From Streptomyces aculeolatus (GTDB taxonomy: Bacteria; Actinomycetota; Actinomycetes; Streptomycetales; Streptomycetaceae), in the NCBI RefSeq assembly GCF_020400605.1, contig NZ_JAINRD010000010.1:124001-188000 (forward strand): a stretch of DNA of 64,000 nucleotides, written 5' to 3'. The notes under the pieces were generated by a model that was given only the letters and a program-made list of their open reading frames with translations, did not search any database and had not been told where the DNA came from. The position numbers and the translations under genes were made by a program. Below, piece by piece: positions 25,533-34,492 of this stretch (position 1 is its first letter; every line of letters begins with the position of its first letter).

Positions 25533-26413
25533 GCGCCGTCTCCCTTCCCCGGCCCGGAGGGCCGCGGGTGGACGCCCTCCCCGGTCTTGTCGCCGAGCCG
25601 TCCCCGCGCCACCAGGTCCAGCAGCAGGGGGCGCGGCTCGTACTGGGCCTCTCCGGTGAACTCGTGCAGCACCCGCAGCGAGCGCACGACGGTGTCGATG
25701 CCGATGAGGTCGGCGGTCTCCAGCGGCCCCATGGGGTGGCCGAAGCAGGAGCGGAACACCTCGTCCACGTCGGCGCGGGAGGCGACGCCCTCCTCGACCA
25801 GCCGGGCCGCGGAGTTGATCACCGCCATCAGGATCCGGTTGGACACGAACCCGGGGGCGTCGCCGACCACGACCGCCCGGCGGCCGATGGACCGCAGGAA
25901 GTCCGTGACGCGGGTGACGGACCCGTCCGCGGTCAGCTCCGACCTGACGACCTCGACGAGCGGCTTGTGCGGTACGGGGTTCATGAAGTGGGTGCCGACG
26001 ACCCGCTCCGGGTGCCGGGTGCCCTCGGCCAGGTACCGGATGGGGATGGCCGAGGTGTTGGCGGCCACGAGCGTGCCGGGCCCGCACAACCGGTCGATGC
26101 GCACGTGCACTTCCCGCTTGGCGGCGCGGTCCTCCGTGGTGTTCTCCAGGACGACGGCGGCGTCCGCGAGTACGGCGTCGTCGGTGCCGTACGAGATCCG
26201 CCCCAGCACCTCGGGCACCGGCGGCCCGCCGGGATGCAGCAGGCTCCGCGCGCTCAGCCCGCGCCTGATGGCGTCCCGCGCGGCGTCGAGCCGGGCGGCC
26301 GTCACGTCCAGCAGTACGACCCGGTATCCGGCCGCCGCGGCGACCTCCGCGACGCCGGCTCCCATGACACCGGCGCCGACCACGGCGACCGTGCCGTCCT
26401 TCGCGTGCGTCAT
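25529..26413 (-). CDS. fkbK: 3-hydroxyacyl dehydrogenase (FkbK-like)
   Basis: A 294-residue NAD(P)-dependent dehydrogenase of the 3-hydroxybutyryl-CoA dehydrogenase family. The Rossmann motif is VAVVGAGVMGAGVAEVAAAAG. VVGTHFMNPVPHKPLVEVV carries the catalytic His region, and DAPGFVSNRILMAVINSA is the second family signature. It should oxidise the hydroxyl of glyceryl-ACP in the FkbH-type pathway. ATG with GGGAG upstream; 50 bases after the MFS gene. Confidence 0.87.
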   Translation of the reverse strand: MTHAKDGTVAVVGAGVMGAGVAEVAAAAGYRVVLLDVTAARLDAARDAIRRGLSARSLLHPGGPPVPEVLGRISYGTDDAVLADAAVVLENTTEDRAAKREVHVRIDRLCGPGTLVAANTSAIPIRYLAEGTRHPERVVGTHFMNPVPHKPLVEVVRSELTADGSVTRVTDFLRSIGRRAVVVGDAPGFVSNRILMAVINSAARLVEEGVASRADVDEVFRSCFGHPMGPLETADLIGIDTVVRSLRVLHEFTGEAQYEPRPLLLDLVARGRLGDKTGEGVHPRPSGPGKGDGA

Positions 26414-26463
26414 GTGCTCCCACCCGTCCGCGTTCTCCTGCCGTCCCGGGGGGCCGCCGCGGG

Positions 26464-27729
26464 TCACGTCGGTCCCTTCGGGTCGGCTCCGGCTTCGGTC
26501 TGCTCCGCTTCCGCGGTGTGCTCCTCCAGCAGCGCGGAGACGCCCAGCAGGACGCGGGCGGCGACGAGTGCCGCCAGCACGACCGCGAGCCCGCCCGCGA
26601 CGAACGGCACGCGCAGCCCGTACGCCGTGGCCAGCACCCCGCCCAGCAGCGAGCCCAGCGGCAGGCTGCCCCAGCTCAGGAACCGGTGGACGCTGCTGAT
26701 CCGGCCCAGCAGCCGGTCCGGCACGACGGTCTGGCGCACCGACGCGGTCAGCACGCTCCACGTCATCGTCGCGAAGCCGAACGCGGCGCTGCTCGCTCCC
26801 GCCACCCAGGCGTTGGAGGTCGCGCCCATCGCGACGGTGGTCAGCCCGTGCCCGAGGACCGCCGCGACCAGGCACCGCCCCGCCGCGCCGGGGCGGATGC
26901 GCTCGGCGGCCCAGGAGGCGGCTACCGCGCCCACCGCGACGGCGCTGGACAGCACGCCGAAGCCGATCTCCGACAGGTCCAGGGTCTCCAGCGCGTACAG
27001 CACGAAGATGGCCATGGTCATGGCGCGGGCGAGGTTCATGAACGTGACGACGATCGACAGGGTCCGTATCACCGGGTTGCGCCACAGCCAGCCGAAGCCC
27101 TCGCCCACTTCGCGCAGCAGCCCGGCGGCGGAGGAGTCGGCGTCCGGCGCGCGGTCCGGCCGGAAGGTGCCCCGCATCCGGCTCAGCAGCGCGGCGCTCA
27201 CCGCGAAGCTGATCGCGTCGAGGACGAACGGCACCGCCTGCCCCAGCCGGTAGAGGAAGCCGCCGAGGGGCGGCCCCACGAACTCGTTGGCGCCCAACTC
27301 CACGCCGAACAGCCGCGCGTTGCCCCGGGTGAGCTGCTCCCTGGGCACGATCCGGGGCAGGATGGTGGGCGCCGCGGCGTCGAAGAGCACCTCCCCGATC
27401 CCCAGCAGGAACACGAAGCCGCACAGGATCGCGATGGAGGAGCCGTCGGCCAGCACGATCGCCGTGAGCAGCACGACCAGGCACATCCGGACGAGCTGGA
27501 CGACGACCATGAGCCGCCGGCGGTCCACCCGGTCGGCGAGAGCGCCGGCGGGGAGGCTGACCAGCAGCCACGGGAGTTCGGCCGCCACGGACACGACGGC
27601 GACGGCCACCGGGTCCCGGGTCACCGCGGCGGCCAGCAGGGGCAGCGCCGTCAGCCGTACGCCGTCGCCCAGGTTGGACACCGCCGAGGAGAGCCACAGC
27701 CGCCGGAAGTCGGCACCCAGACCTTTCAT
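26464..27729 (-). CDS. MFS transporter, probable product exporter
   Basis: A 421-residue major-facilitator protein with about twelve hydrophobic segments, of the MFS_3/enterobactin-exporter-like type. It begins at the membrane almost at once (FRRLWLSSAVSNLGDGV) and carries the loop motif LPAGALADRVDRRRLMV. Located inside the upper biosynthetic operon (ATG overlaps the MbtH stop), it is a natural candidate for export of the peptide. A second MFS protein at 46523 lies beside the importer. Confidence 0.82.
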   Translation of the reverse strand: MKGLGADFRRLWLSSAVSNLGDGVRLTALPLLAAAVTRDPVAVAVVSVAAELPWLLVSLPAGALADRVDRRRLMVVVQLVRMCLVVLLTAIVLADGSSIAILCGFVFLLGIGEVLFDAAAPTILPRIVPREQLTRGNARLFGVELGANEFVGPPLGGFLYRLGQAVPFVLDAISFAVSAALLSRMRGTFRPDRAPDADSSAAGLLREVGEGFGWLWRNPVIRTLSIVVTFMNLARAMTMAIFVLYALETLDLSEIGFGVLSSAVAVGAVAASWAAERIRPGAAGRCLVAAVLGHGLTTVAMGATSNAWVAGASSAAFGFATMTWSVLTASVRQTVVPDRLLGRISSVHRFLSWGSLPLGSLLGGVLATAYGLRVPFVAGGLAVVLAALVAARVLLGVSALLEEHTAEAEQTEAGADPKGPT

Positions 27730-27950
27730 GCCGCGCTGTCCCCGCCCGTCTCCTCGAGCCCGCGCCGGACGCTGAGCGGGCGGATGTCGGTCCACACCCG
27801 GTCGATGTGGTCCAGGCAGTCCTGCCGGGTCCCGGTGTGGCCCGCCCTCGACCAGCCCGGGGGGAGGTCGCGGCCCGCGAACCAGATCGAGTACTGCTCC
27901 TCGTCGTTGACCACCACGTCGTACTGGCGGTCGTCCTCTGCGTCGGTCAT
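27726..27950 (-). CDS. mbtH: MbtH-like protein
   Basis: A 74-residue MbtH protein, the small activator/chaperone of NRPS adenylation domains. Family residues are visible: NDEEQYSIWF, the invariant Trp pair in LPPGWSRAG and WTDIRPLS, and CLDHIDRVW between them. It overlaps the large PKS-NRPS stop and the MFS start by 4 bases each. Which of the A domains needs it cannot be read from sequence. Confidence 0.93.
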   Translation of the reverse strand: MTDAEDDRQYDVVVNDEEQYSIWFAGRDLPPGWSRAGHTGTRQDCLDHIDRVWTDIRPLSVRRGLEETGGDSAA

Positions 27951-30900
27951 CGTGATGCCGGTTCTCCTTCCGTGGCGGGTGCCGCCGCGGCGGGCAGGCC
28001 CGCGACGATCTCCCCGACCGCCTCGGCCAGCGCCGCGTGGTGGCGGTCGAACAAGTCATAGTGGCCGCCGGGTACGGCCGTGGCGCGCACGGTGTCCGCG
28101 TACCTGCCCCAGCCGAGGTCGGGGCGGCGGCCGGCGGCGTCGGCGGCGCGCAGCACGTGGACCGGGCCGGTGTACGGGCCGACGCGGTAGCGCGCGAGGG
28201 CGGCGTCGGTGTCCCGCAGGGCGCGGGCCAGTTGCCGCACCCGGGACAGCGGCAGCTGCCGGGGCAGCGCACCGGCGTCCCGGGCCAGGTCCACGACGGC
28301 CGCCAGCCGTTCCGGCCCGGTCAGCGGGGCGAGCCGGTCCTCGGGGACGGTAAGGCCGGAGTTCACGCGCAGCAGGAGCCGCAGCATCGCCTCGTCGTCC
28401 GGCGGCGGCGGTTCGAACGCTTCGGTGGCGTCGGCGTCCACGACGGCCAGCAGGTCCGGCGGCACGCCCGCGGCGGCCAGCTGACGGGCCATCTCGTAGG
28501 CCACGACGCCGCCGAGCGACCAGCCCAGCAGCCGGTACGGGCCGGAGGGCCGGTGGGCGCGCAGCTCCGCCACGTATCGCTCGGCCATCCGCTCCACGGT
28601 GGGGTCGGGCGGGGAGCCGTCGTCCAGCCCCGCCGCCTGGAACCCGTACACGGGCTGGTCGGCGTCCAGGGCGTGCGCGAACCGGTAGTAGTGGTGGACG
28701 CCGCCGCCGGACGGGTGCACGCAGTACAGCGGCGGCCGGGTGCCCCCGGGGCGGATCGCGAGCAGGCAGCCGCGGGGGGCTGCGCCGTTCTCCCGGTGAG
28801 CAGCGCCGTTCTCCCGGTGGACGGCGGCGGCCAGCCCTTCGACGGTCGGGTCGTGGAAGAGCTGGGCGAGGGTCAGCGTGGCGCCGAGTTCGCGCTCGAT
28901 GGCGTCGAGCAGCCGGACCCCCAGGATGGAGTGGCCGCCGACGTCGAAGAAGCTCTCGCCGACCCCGATCCCGGAGACGCCCAGGATCCGCTCCCACACG
29001 CGGAGCAGCCGCAGTTCGACCGCGTCGGAGGGAGCCGTGTGGTCGCGGCCGGCGGCCGGGGGTCCCGCCAGGCCGCGCTGCCAGGCGGCGCGGTCCAGCT
29101 TCCCGTTGGGCGAGTACGGCAGGGCATCGACCACTGTCAGCGCGGCCGGCACGAGATGCGCGGGCAGCCGCTCGCGCAGCCACCGGCGCAGTTCGCCGGC
29201 CGTGGGCGGCCGGGCGGCGGGGGCGGGCAGCGCGTGCGCGACGAGCCGCCGGTCACCGGTGGGCGCCGCCTCCGCCCCCGCCAGCGCCTCCAGCACCCCG
29301 GGGTGGTCGCGCAGGGCGGCCTCGACCTCGCCGGGCTCGATGCGCTGGCCGTTGATCTTCACCTGGTCGTCCAGCCGGCCGAGGAACCGCAGTTCGCCGT
29401 CGGCCGGGCGGCGGGCGCGGTCGCCGGTCCGGTAGAGCCGGGCGCCGGGGCGGCCGGAGAACGGATCGGGTACGAACCGGGCGGCGGTGAGTCCGGGCCG
29501 CCGTACGTAGCCGGCCGCGAGTCCGGCGCCGCCGATGTACAACTCGCCCTCGACGCCGGGCGGCACGGGGCGGAGCAGTTCGTCCAGCACGTACAGCTCG
29601 GTGCCCGGGAAGGGCCTGCCGACGGGCACCGGGTCCCGGTCGGGCAGTGCGGAGGCGGTCGCGTCGAAGAGGGAGCTGTCGATGGTCGCCTCGGTGACCC
29701 CGAAGACGGTCACCACCCGCGCGCCGTCGCCCAGCGCCGCCGCCACCTCGCGCGCCTCCTCCATGGCCCACACGTGCGTGCCGTTGATGACCAGGCGCAG
29801 CGAGTCCAGCGACAGGCCGTGCTCGGTGACGTACTCGATCAGCCGGGCGCGCACCAGGCCCGGCACGAACTCGACCGCCTCCACCCGCAGTTCGCGGATG
29901 AGCCGGTGGAGCGCCCGCGAGGAGGACCACACGTCGTCGGGGGCGAGCACGAGGGTCCCGCCGGAGCACACGGAGCGCACCAGGTCGCCGGCGAAGACGT
30001 CGAAGGCCGCGCTGGCCATCGACAGCCAGGTGAGGCCGCCGCCGCCCGCGGCCCGGAGCCAGACGCGCCGGTAGTACTCCAGGCTGCGGTGCGAGACGGC
30101 GACGCCCTTGGGGGTGCCGGTCGAACCGGAGGTGTAGAGCACGTACGCGAGGTCGTCCGGCCCCGGCGCCCGGGCCGGGGCGCTCCCGGCCGCGGCGGGC
30201 GCCGCCGCGGCCTCCTCGACCAGCAGCACCGGGACAGCGGCCGGCAGCCTGTCCGCGAGCGCCGCCGTGGTGACGACCACGGCGGGCCGGGCGTCCTCGG
30301 CCATGAACCGGAGCCGCTGCGGCGGGTACTCCGGATCGAGTGGCAGGAACGCGGCGCCGGTCCGCAGGACGGCCAACAGCGCCACGGGGAGGTCGGCGCC
30401 GCGCGGCAGCAGCACCCCGGCCACGCCGCCCGGCTCCGCTCCCCGGGCGCGCAGTGCCGCCGCGATGCGCTCGACGCGGACGGCGAGCCCGGCGTAGTCG
30501 AGTTCCTGCCCGGCGTGGACGACGGCCCGCCGCCCGGGGTGCGCGGCCACGGCCGCGGCCAGGCCGTCGAGGACCGTTTCCGGTCCGGTGGTCCACGGCG
30601 CGCCTGCGCTGTCCGCCACGGTCGCGGCGATCTCCGCGCCGGTCCGCAGCGGGAGTTCGCTGAGCGTGCGGTCCGGGTCGTCGGCGATGCCGGACAGCAG
30701 TGTGACGAGGCTGCGGGCCACGGCGGCCGCGGTCTCCTCCTCGAACAGGTCGGTGCTGTACTCCAGCACCGCCTCCATGGCCGCCTCGCCCTCGACCTCC
30801 CACACCCCGAAGTCGAGATCCCACTTGGTGATGCCCGGCGGCAGCCCGCGCAGCACCGACCCCCGCTCCTCGTCCAGCCGGAGCCCGCCGGGCAGCGGAT

Positions 30901-33900
30901 ACGCGTCCATCGCGGGGATCGTCTGATGCGTGTAGCCGACCTGGAAGACGGGGTGCCGGCTCAGGTCGCGTACGGGGTGGAGGGCGGCGACGACGTCGGC
31001 GAAGGGCAGTTCGTCGTGGTCCAGCGCGTCCACGACGACGCCGCGGACCCGCCCGAGCAGGGCCCGGAACGCGGGGTCGCCGCCGAGGTCGCTGCGGAGC
31101 GCCAGGGCGTTGTTGAAGTAGCCGAACAGATCGTGGGTCTCGGGCCGGTTGCGCCCCGCGGTGAAGGTGCCGATCGTCACGTCGTCCTGGCCCGACAGCC
31201 GGTGCAGCAGCGTCTGCAGCGCCGCGACCATGACGGTGAAGAGCGTGACCCGTTCCGCGGCGGCCAGTTGCCGCAGCCGGTCGACGAGGTCACCGGGGAT
31301 CGTGAAGAAGTGGTGCCCGCCCGCCCCCGTCTGCCGGGCGGGGCGGGCGTGGTCGGCGGGCAGCTCCAGCGGGGTGCAGCCGCGCAGCCGCTCCGTCCAG
31401 AAGGCCAGCTCCGCGGCGTGCCGGGGGCCGGCCATGTGCTCCCGCTGCCAGACGGCGAAATCGGCGTACTGGATGGGCAGTTCGGGCAGCCGCGGGGCGC
31501 GCCCCTCGCGGTGCGCCGCGTACAGCTCCCACAGGTCGCGGCGGAGCAGCGGCGGACTCCAGCCGTCGTCGACGCTGTGCTGGGCGGTGAGCACCAGGCA
31601 GTGCCGCTCGTCCTCCAGCCGGATGAGCAGGGCCCGGAACAGCGGGCCGGCGGCGAGGTCGAACGGCTCCCGCGCCTCGGCGCCGAGCAGCCGGTCCGCC
31701 TCCCGGTCCCGTTCCGCGGGTGCCAGCGGACGCAGGTCCACCACCCGCAGGGTCAGCCGGTCCGGCGGGTCGAGGACGGCGTACGGGCGGCCCTCGTCGT
31801 CGGCGTAGCGGGTCCGCAGGACCTCGTGGCGCTCCGTCAGCGCGCGCAGCGCCGCCTGGAGCGCGGCGTGGTCGAGCGGGCCGAGGACGTGCAGGTCGAG
31901 GGGAACATTGTAGGCCCAGCTGCCGGGTTGCAGGCGGTCGACGAACCACAGGCTCTCCTGGCCGAACGACAGCGGGGGGCGCGGTCCCCTGGCGACGGCC
32001 GGGATGCGGTCGCGCGCCTCGCCCGTCGCGTCGAGGAGCCTCGCGTGCACCACCTCGGCCAGGGCGCCCACGGTGGGGTGGGTGTAGAGGTCGGGGAGCC
32101 GGACGCGGACGCCGAGTTCCCGCCATACGGACGCCACCACGCCGAGGCCGATGATCGAGTTGCCGCCGAGGGCGAAGTAGTCGCTGTCCTCGCCGACTTC
32201 GGGGGACTTGAGTTCGTCCTGCCAGACGCGCGCGAGCACGCGCGCGCACTCCTCCCGGGTGCGCGGCGCGGGCGCCCCGGCCGGGTCCGGGCCGGGCGCG
32301 GTGGCCGTAGCGCCTGCCGGGGGCGGTGCCGGCGCGGCGTCGTCGACCTCCCGGCACCAGCAGACGACGGGCTCGAAGGGGTATGTGGGCAGCGGTACGC
32401 GGACGTGTGCGCAGTCCCGGTGCGCCCGCTCCCAGTCCAGGTCCGCCCCGGCGGCGTACAGGTCGGCCAGGCACCGCAGGGCGCCGTCCCCGCGTACGCC
32501 CGCGGCGACGGCGCCGGGCGGCAGGTCTTCCCGCGGGCCGGCGGCGGGGCCCAGTTCGCAGACCACCACCGGCCCGTCGAGCCGGACGGGTTCGGTCGCG
32601 TGCCCGGATCCGTATCCGGGTCCGGTACGGGCGCGGTCCGGGTCTGCAACCGCCTCCGCGAGGCCGTCCGCGAGGCTCGTCTCTCCCCGGACGACCCGGG
32701 CCAGCGGCAGCGCCGCGCCGCCGCCCACCACCTGGTCGGGACGCAGCCCGCGGGCCTGGAGCAGACACCACAGCGCGTACCTGCGGGCGAACCAGGCCGG
32801 CGGCCCTCCGGGCGGTGCCGCCGCCTCGCAGCGCCGCAGCGCGTCGGCGAACTCCGGGTGCGCGTCCGCCAGTCGGGCCGCGGCCGCTTCGGCGAGGTCC
32901 GCCTCCGGTGAGACGGCGAGGACGACCCGGCGGGCGGCGGCCTCCTCGGCGGGCGCCCCCCGGCCGAGCCTGCGCGCCGCCCGGCGCAGTCCCGCGGCGG
33001 CGTCGGCGAGGGAGGCGGCGGGGAACGCGACGCGGTACGGGTGGTGGTCGCGGCCCCTGTTGAGCACGTGCAGCACGTCGCCCAGCCCGGGACCGGGGCC
33101 GGGGCCCGGGTCGGCGGACACGTGCGCGGCCAGCCGCTCGCAGTACCGGGCGAGCGCTCCGGGGGTGCGCGCCGAGACCGTGACGATGCCCTGTTCCTGC
33201 CCCGCGGCCGCCCGCGCGGGCGGCTCCGGGGGCTCCTCCAGGACGACATGGGCGTTGGTGCCGGTGATGCTGAGCGAGGTGACGCCGGCGAGCCGGCGGG
33301 CGTCGCCGGTACGCGGCCAGGAGCGGAGCGCGGAGTTGACCCGCAGGGCCTTGGCGTCGAAGCCGATGAGCGGATTGGGCCGTACGAAGTGCAGCGACGG
33401 GTACAGCGTGCCGTGCCGCAGGCTCAGCACGGCCTTGGCGAGACCGGCGAGGCCGGCGGCGTGGTCGAGGTGGCCGAGGTTCGTCTTGACCGACCCGATG
33501 GGGCACGGCTCCGCCCGCGGCCCGTGGGCGGTGAGCGCCTGGTGCAGCGCCTCGGCCTCGATGAGGTCGCCGAGGCGGGTACCGGAGCCGTGCGCCTCCA
33601 CGTAGCCCAGGGCGGCGGGGTCGATGTCCGCCTGCCGCCAGGCGTCGCGCAGGACCTCGCGCTGGGCGGCGGGGCTGGGCGCGCCGAGGCTGCCGGCGCG
33701 GTAGCCGTTGTGGTTGACGGCGCTGCCGCGGATCAGGGCGTGGACGTGGTCGCGGTCGCGCAGGGCCCGGGCGAGGGGTTTGAGCAGGAGCATCACGCCG
33801 CCCTCGCCGTCCGCGGTGCCGTCGGCGTCCGCGTCGAAGGCACGGCAGCGGCCGTCGGCGGCCATCACCTCGGCGTACCGCTCGCTGTCCGCGGCCCGCG

Positions 33901-34492
33901 TGAACGTCGAGCGCACGCTCAGCCCGCCGACGAGCACCGCGTCCGCGTCGCCCGCCCGCAGCAGGCGGTGGGCGTGGTCGACGGCCACCAGCCCCGAGGA
34001 GCAGCCGGTGTCCAGCACCAGCGCGGGCCCCTGCGCACCCAGCAGATAGGCGATTCGCCCTGCCAGCGCCGCGGGGGCGTTGCCGAGCATGGCCAGCAGA
34101 CCCTCGTCGGCGTCGTCGATCAGCCGGTCGTAGTCGGGGCGGACCCCGGTGAGGACCACGCCGCTGCGGCTGCCGCGGATGTCGCCGAGCGCGTAGCCGG
34201 CGTCCTCCACCGCCGCGCAGGCCAGTTGGAGTGTCAGCCGGTGGTGCGGGTCCATCAGCTCCGCCTCCCGCAGGGAGACGCCGAAGAACTCGTGGTCGAA
34301 CTCGGCGACCCGGTCGATCGGGGCGAGGAGCTGGTGGCGGGTCGAGGGATCCGCCCCGGCCATCCGCAGCCGCGTCTCAGGGACGTCGCGGACGCTGTCC
34401 CGGCCCTCGGCGAGGTTGGTGTGCAACTCCCCCGGAGTGCCGGCGTCCGGGAGGTGCACCGCGATGCCGATGATCGCCGTCGGCTCGTTCAC
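27947..34492 (-). CDS. Hybrid PKS-NRPS, KS-(degenerate AT)-PCP-C-A-PCP-TE
   Basis: A 2181-residue terminal synthetase. The KS (about 1-430) has Cys164 in LDTGCSSGLVA, His301 in EAHGSGT and His341 in KTNLGH, so it looks active. The following AT region is much shortened. FARRYALWCLLQARGLRPDQVVGGGAA sits where GHSxGE should be, so the catalytic Ser is gone; the post-AT motif PLPTYPFEPV remains. Then PCP (YFALGGNSII), C domain with QHSVDDG (second His kept), A domain (YVLYTSGSTGTPKGV; my code DVGEVNVIDK, 7 of 10 to an ornithine code), PCP (FFDVGGHSIL) and a thioesterase (LLGWSLGGVV; GGHYDLF). GTG start overlaps the previous NRPS stop. The TE makes it the end of the line; the KS needs an extender unit supplied in trans. 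Confidence 0.93.
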   Translation of the reverse strand: MNEPTAIIGIAVHLPDAGTPGELHTNLAEGRDSVRDVPETRLRMAGADPSTRHQLLAPIDRVAEFDHEFFGVSLREAELMDPHHRLTLQLACAAVEDAGYALGDIRGSRSGVVLTGVRPDYDRLIDDADEGLLAMLGNAPAALAGRIAYLLGAQGPALVLDTGCSSGLVAVDHAHRLLRAGDADAVLVGGLSVRSTFTRAADSERYAEVMAADGRCRAFDADADGTADGEGGVMLLLKPLARALRDRDHVHALIRGSAVNHNGYRAGSLGAPSPAAQREVLRDAWRQADIDPAALGYVEAHGSGTRLGDLIEAEALHQALTAHGPRAEPCPIGSVKTNLGHLDHAAGLAGLAKAVLSLRHGTLYPSLHFVRPNPLIGFDAKALRVNSALRSWPRTGDARRLAGVTSLSITGTNAHVVLEEPPEPPARAAAGQEQGIVTVSARTPGALARYCERLAAHVSADPGPGPGPGLGDVLHVLNRGRDHHPYRVAFPAASLADAAAGLRRAARRLGRGAPAEEAAARRVVLAVSPEADLAEAAAARLADAHPEFADALRRCEAAAPPGGPPAWFARRYALWCLLQARGLRPDQVVGGGAALPLARVVRGETSLADGLAEAVADPDRARTGPGYGSGHATEPVRLDGPVVVCELGPAAGPREDLPPGAVAAGVRGDGALRCLADLYAAGADLDWERAHRDCAHVRVPLPTYPFEPVVCWCREVDDAAPAPPPAGATATAPGPDPAGAPAPRTREECARVLARVWQDELKSPEVGEDSDYFALGGNSIIGLGVVASVWRELGVRVRLPDLYTHPTVGALAEVVHARLLDATGEARDRIPAVARGPRPPLSFGQESLWFVDRLQPGSWAYNVPLDLHVLGPLDHAALQAALRALTERHEVLRTRYADDEGRPYAVLDPPDRLTLRVVDLRPLAPAERDREADRLLGAEAREPFDLAAGPLFRALLIRLEDERHCLVLTAQHSVDDGWSPPLLRRDLWELYAAHREGRAPRLPELPIQYADFAVWQREHMAGPRHAAELAFWTERLRGCTPLELPADHARPARQTGAGGHHFFTIPGDLVDRLRQLAAAERVTLFTVMVAALQTLLHRLSGQDDVTIGTFTAGRNRPETHDLFGYFNNALALRSDLGGDPAFRALLGRVRGVVVDALDHDELPFADVVAALHPVRDLSRHPVFQVGYTHQTIPAMDAYPLPGGLRLDEERGSVLRGLPPGITKWDLDFGVWEVEGEAAMEAVLEYSTDLFEEETAAAVARSLVTLLSGIADDPDRTLSELPLRTGAEIAATVADSAGAPWTTGPETVLDGLAAAVAAHPGRRAVVHAGQELDYAGLAVRVERIAAALRARGAEPGGVAGVLLPRGADLPVALLAVLRTGAAFLPLDPEYPPQRLRFMAEDARPAVVVTTAALADRLPAAVPVLLVEEAAAAPAAAGSAPARAPGPDDLAYVLYTSGSTGTPKGVAVSHRSLEYYRRVWLRAAGGGGLTWLSMASAAFDVFAGDLVRSVCSGGTLVLAPDDVWSSSRALHRLIRELRVEAVEFVPGLVRARLIEYVTEHGLSLDSLRLVINGTHVWAMEEAREVAAALGDGARVVTVFGVTEATIDSSLFDATASALPDRDPVPVGRPFPGTELYVLDELLRPVPPGVEGELYIGGAGLAAGYVRRPGLTAARFVPDPFSGRPGARLYRTGDRARRPADGELRFLGRLDDQVKINGQRIEPGEVEAALRDHPGVLEALAGAEAAPTGDRRLVAHALPAPAARPPTAGELRRWLRERLPAHLVPAALTVVDALPYSPNGKLDRAAWQRGLAGPPAAGRDHTAPSDAVELRLLRVWERILGVSGIGVGESFFDVGGHSILGVRLLDAIERELGATLTLAQLFHDPTVEGLAAAVHRENGAAHRENGAAPRGCLLAIRPGGTRPPLYCVHPSGGGVHHYYRFAHALDADQPVYGFQAAGLDDGSPPDPTVERMAERYVAELRAHRPSGPYRLLGWSLGGVVAYEMARQLAAAGVPPDLLAVVDADATEAFEPPPPDDEAMLRLLLRVNSGLTVPEDRLAPLTGPERLAAVVDLARDAGALPRQLPLSRVRQLARALRDTDAALARYRVGPYTGPVHVLRAADAAGRRPDLGWGRYADTVRATAVPGGHYDLFDRHHAALAEAVGEIVAGLPAAAAPATEGEPASR
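28782..28819 (-). repeat. Short in-frame tandem repeat in the PCP-TE linker
   Basis: GCGCCGTTCTCCCGGTG occurs twice with a 21-base period. In the protein it gives HRENGAA twice, extending the linker between the last PCP and the thioesterase by seven residues. The frame is kept. Confidence 0.7.

Noticed and set aside
28037..32911. Very long open frame on the plus strand, opposite the PKS-NRPS gene
   Set aside because: It mirrors the codon bias of the minus-strand gene, has no ribosome site and no recognisable domain, and the minus strand encodes full KS, C, A and TE motifs. Similar antisense frames at 16073-19051, 37821-41060 and 49773-54098 were rejected for the same reason.
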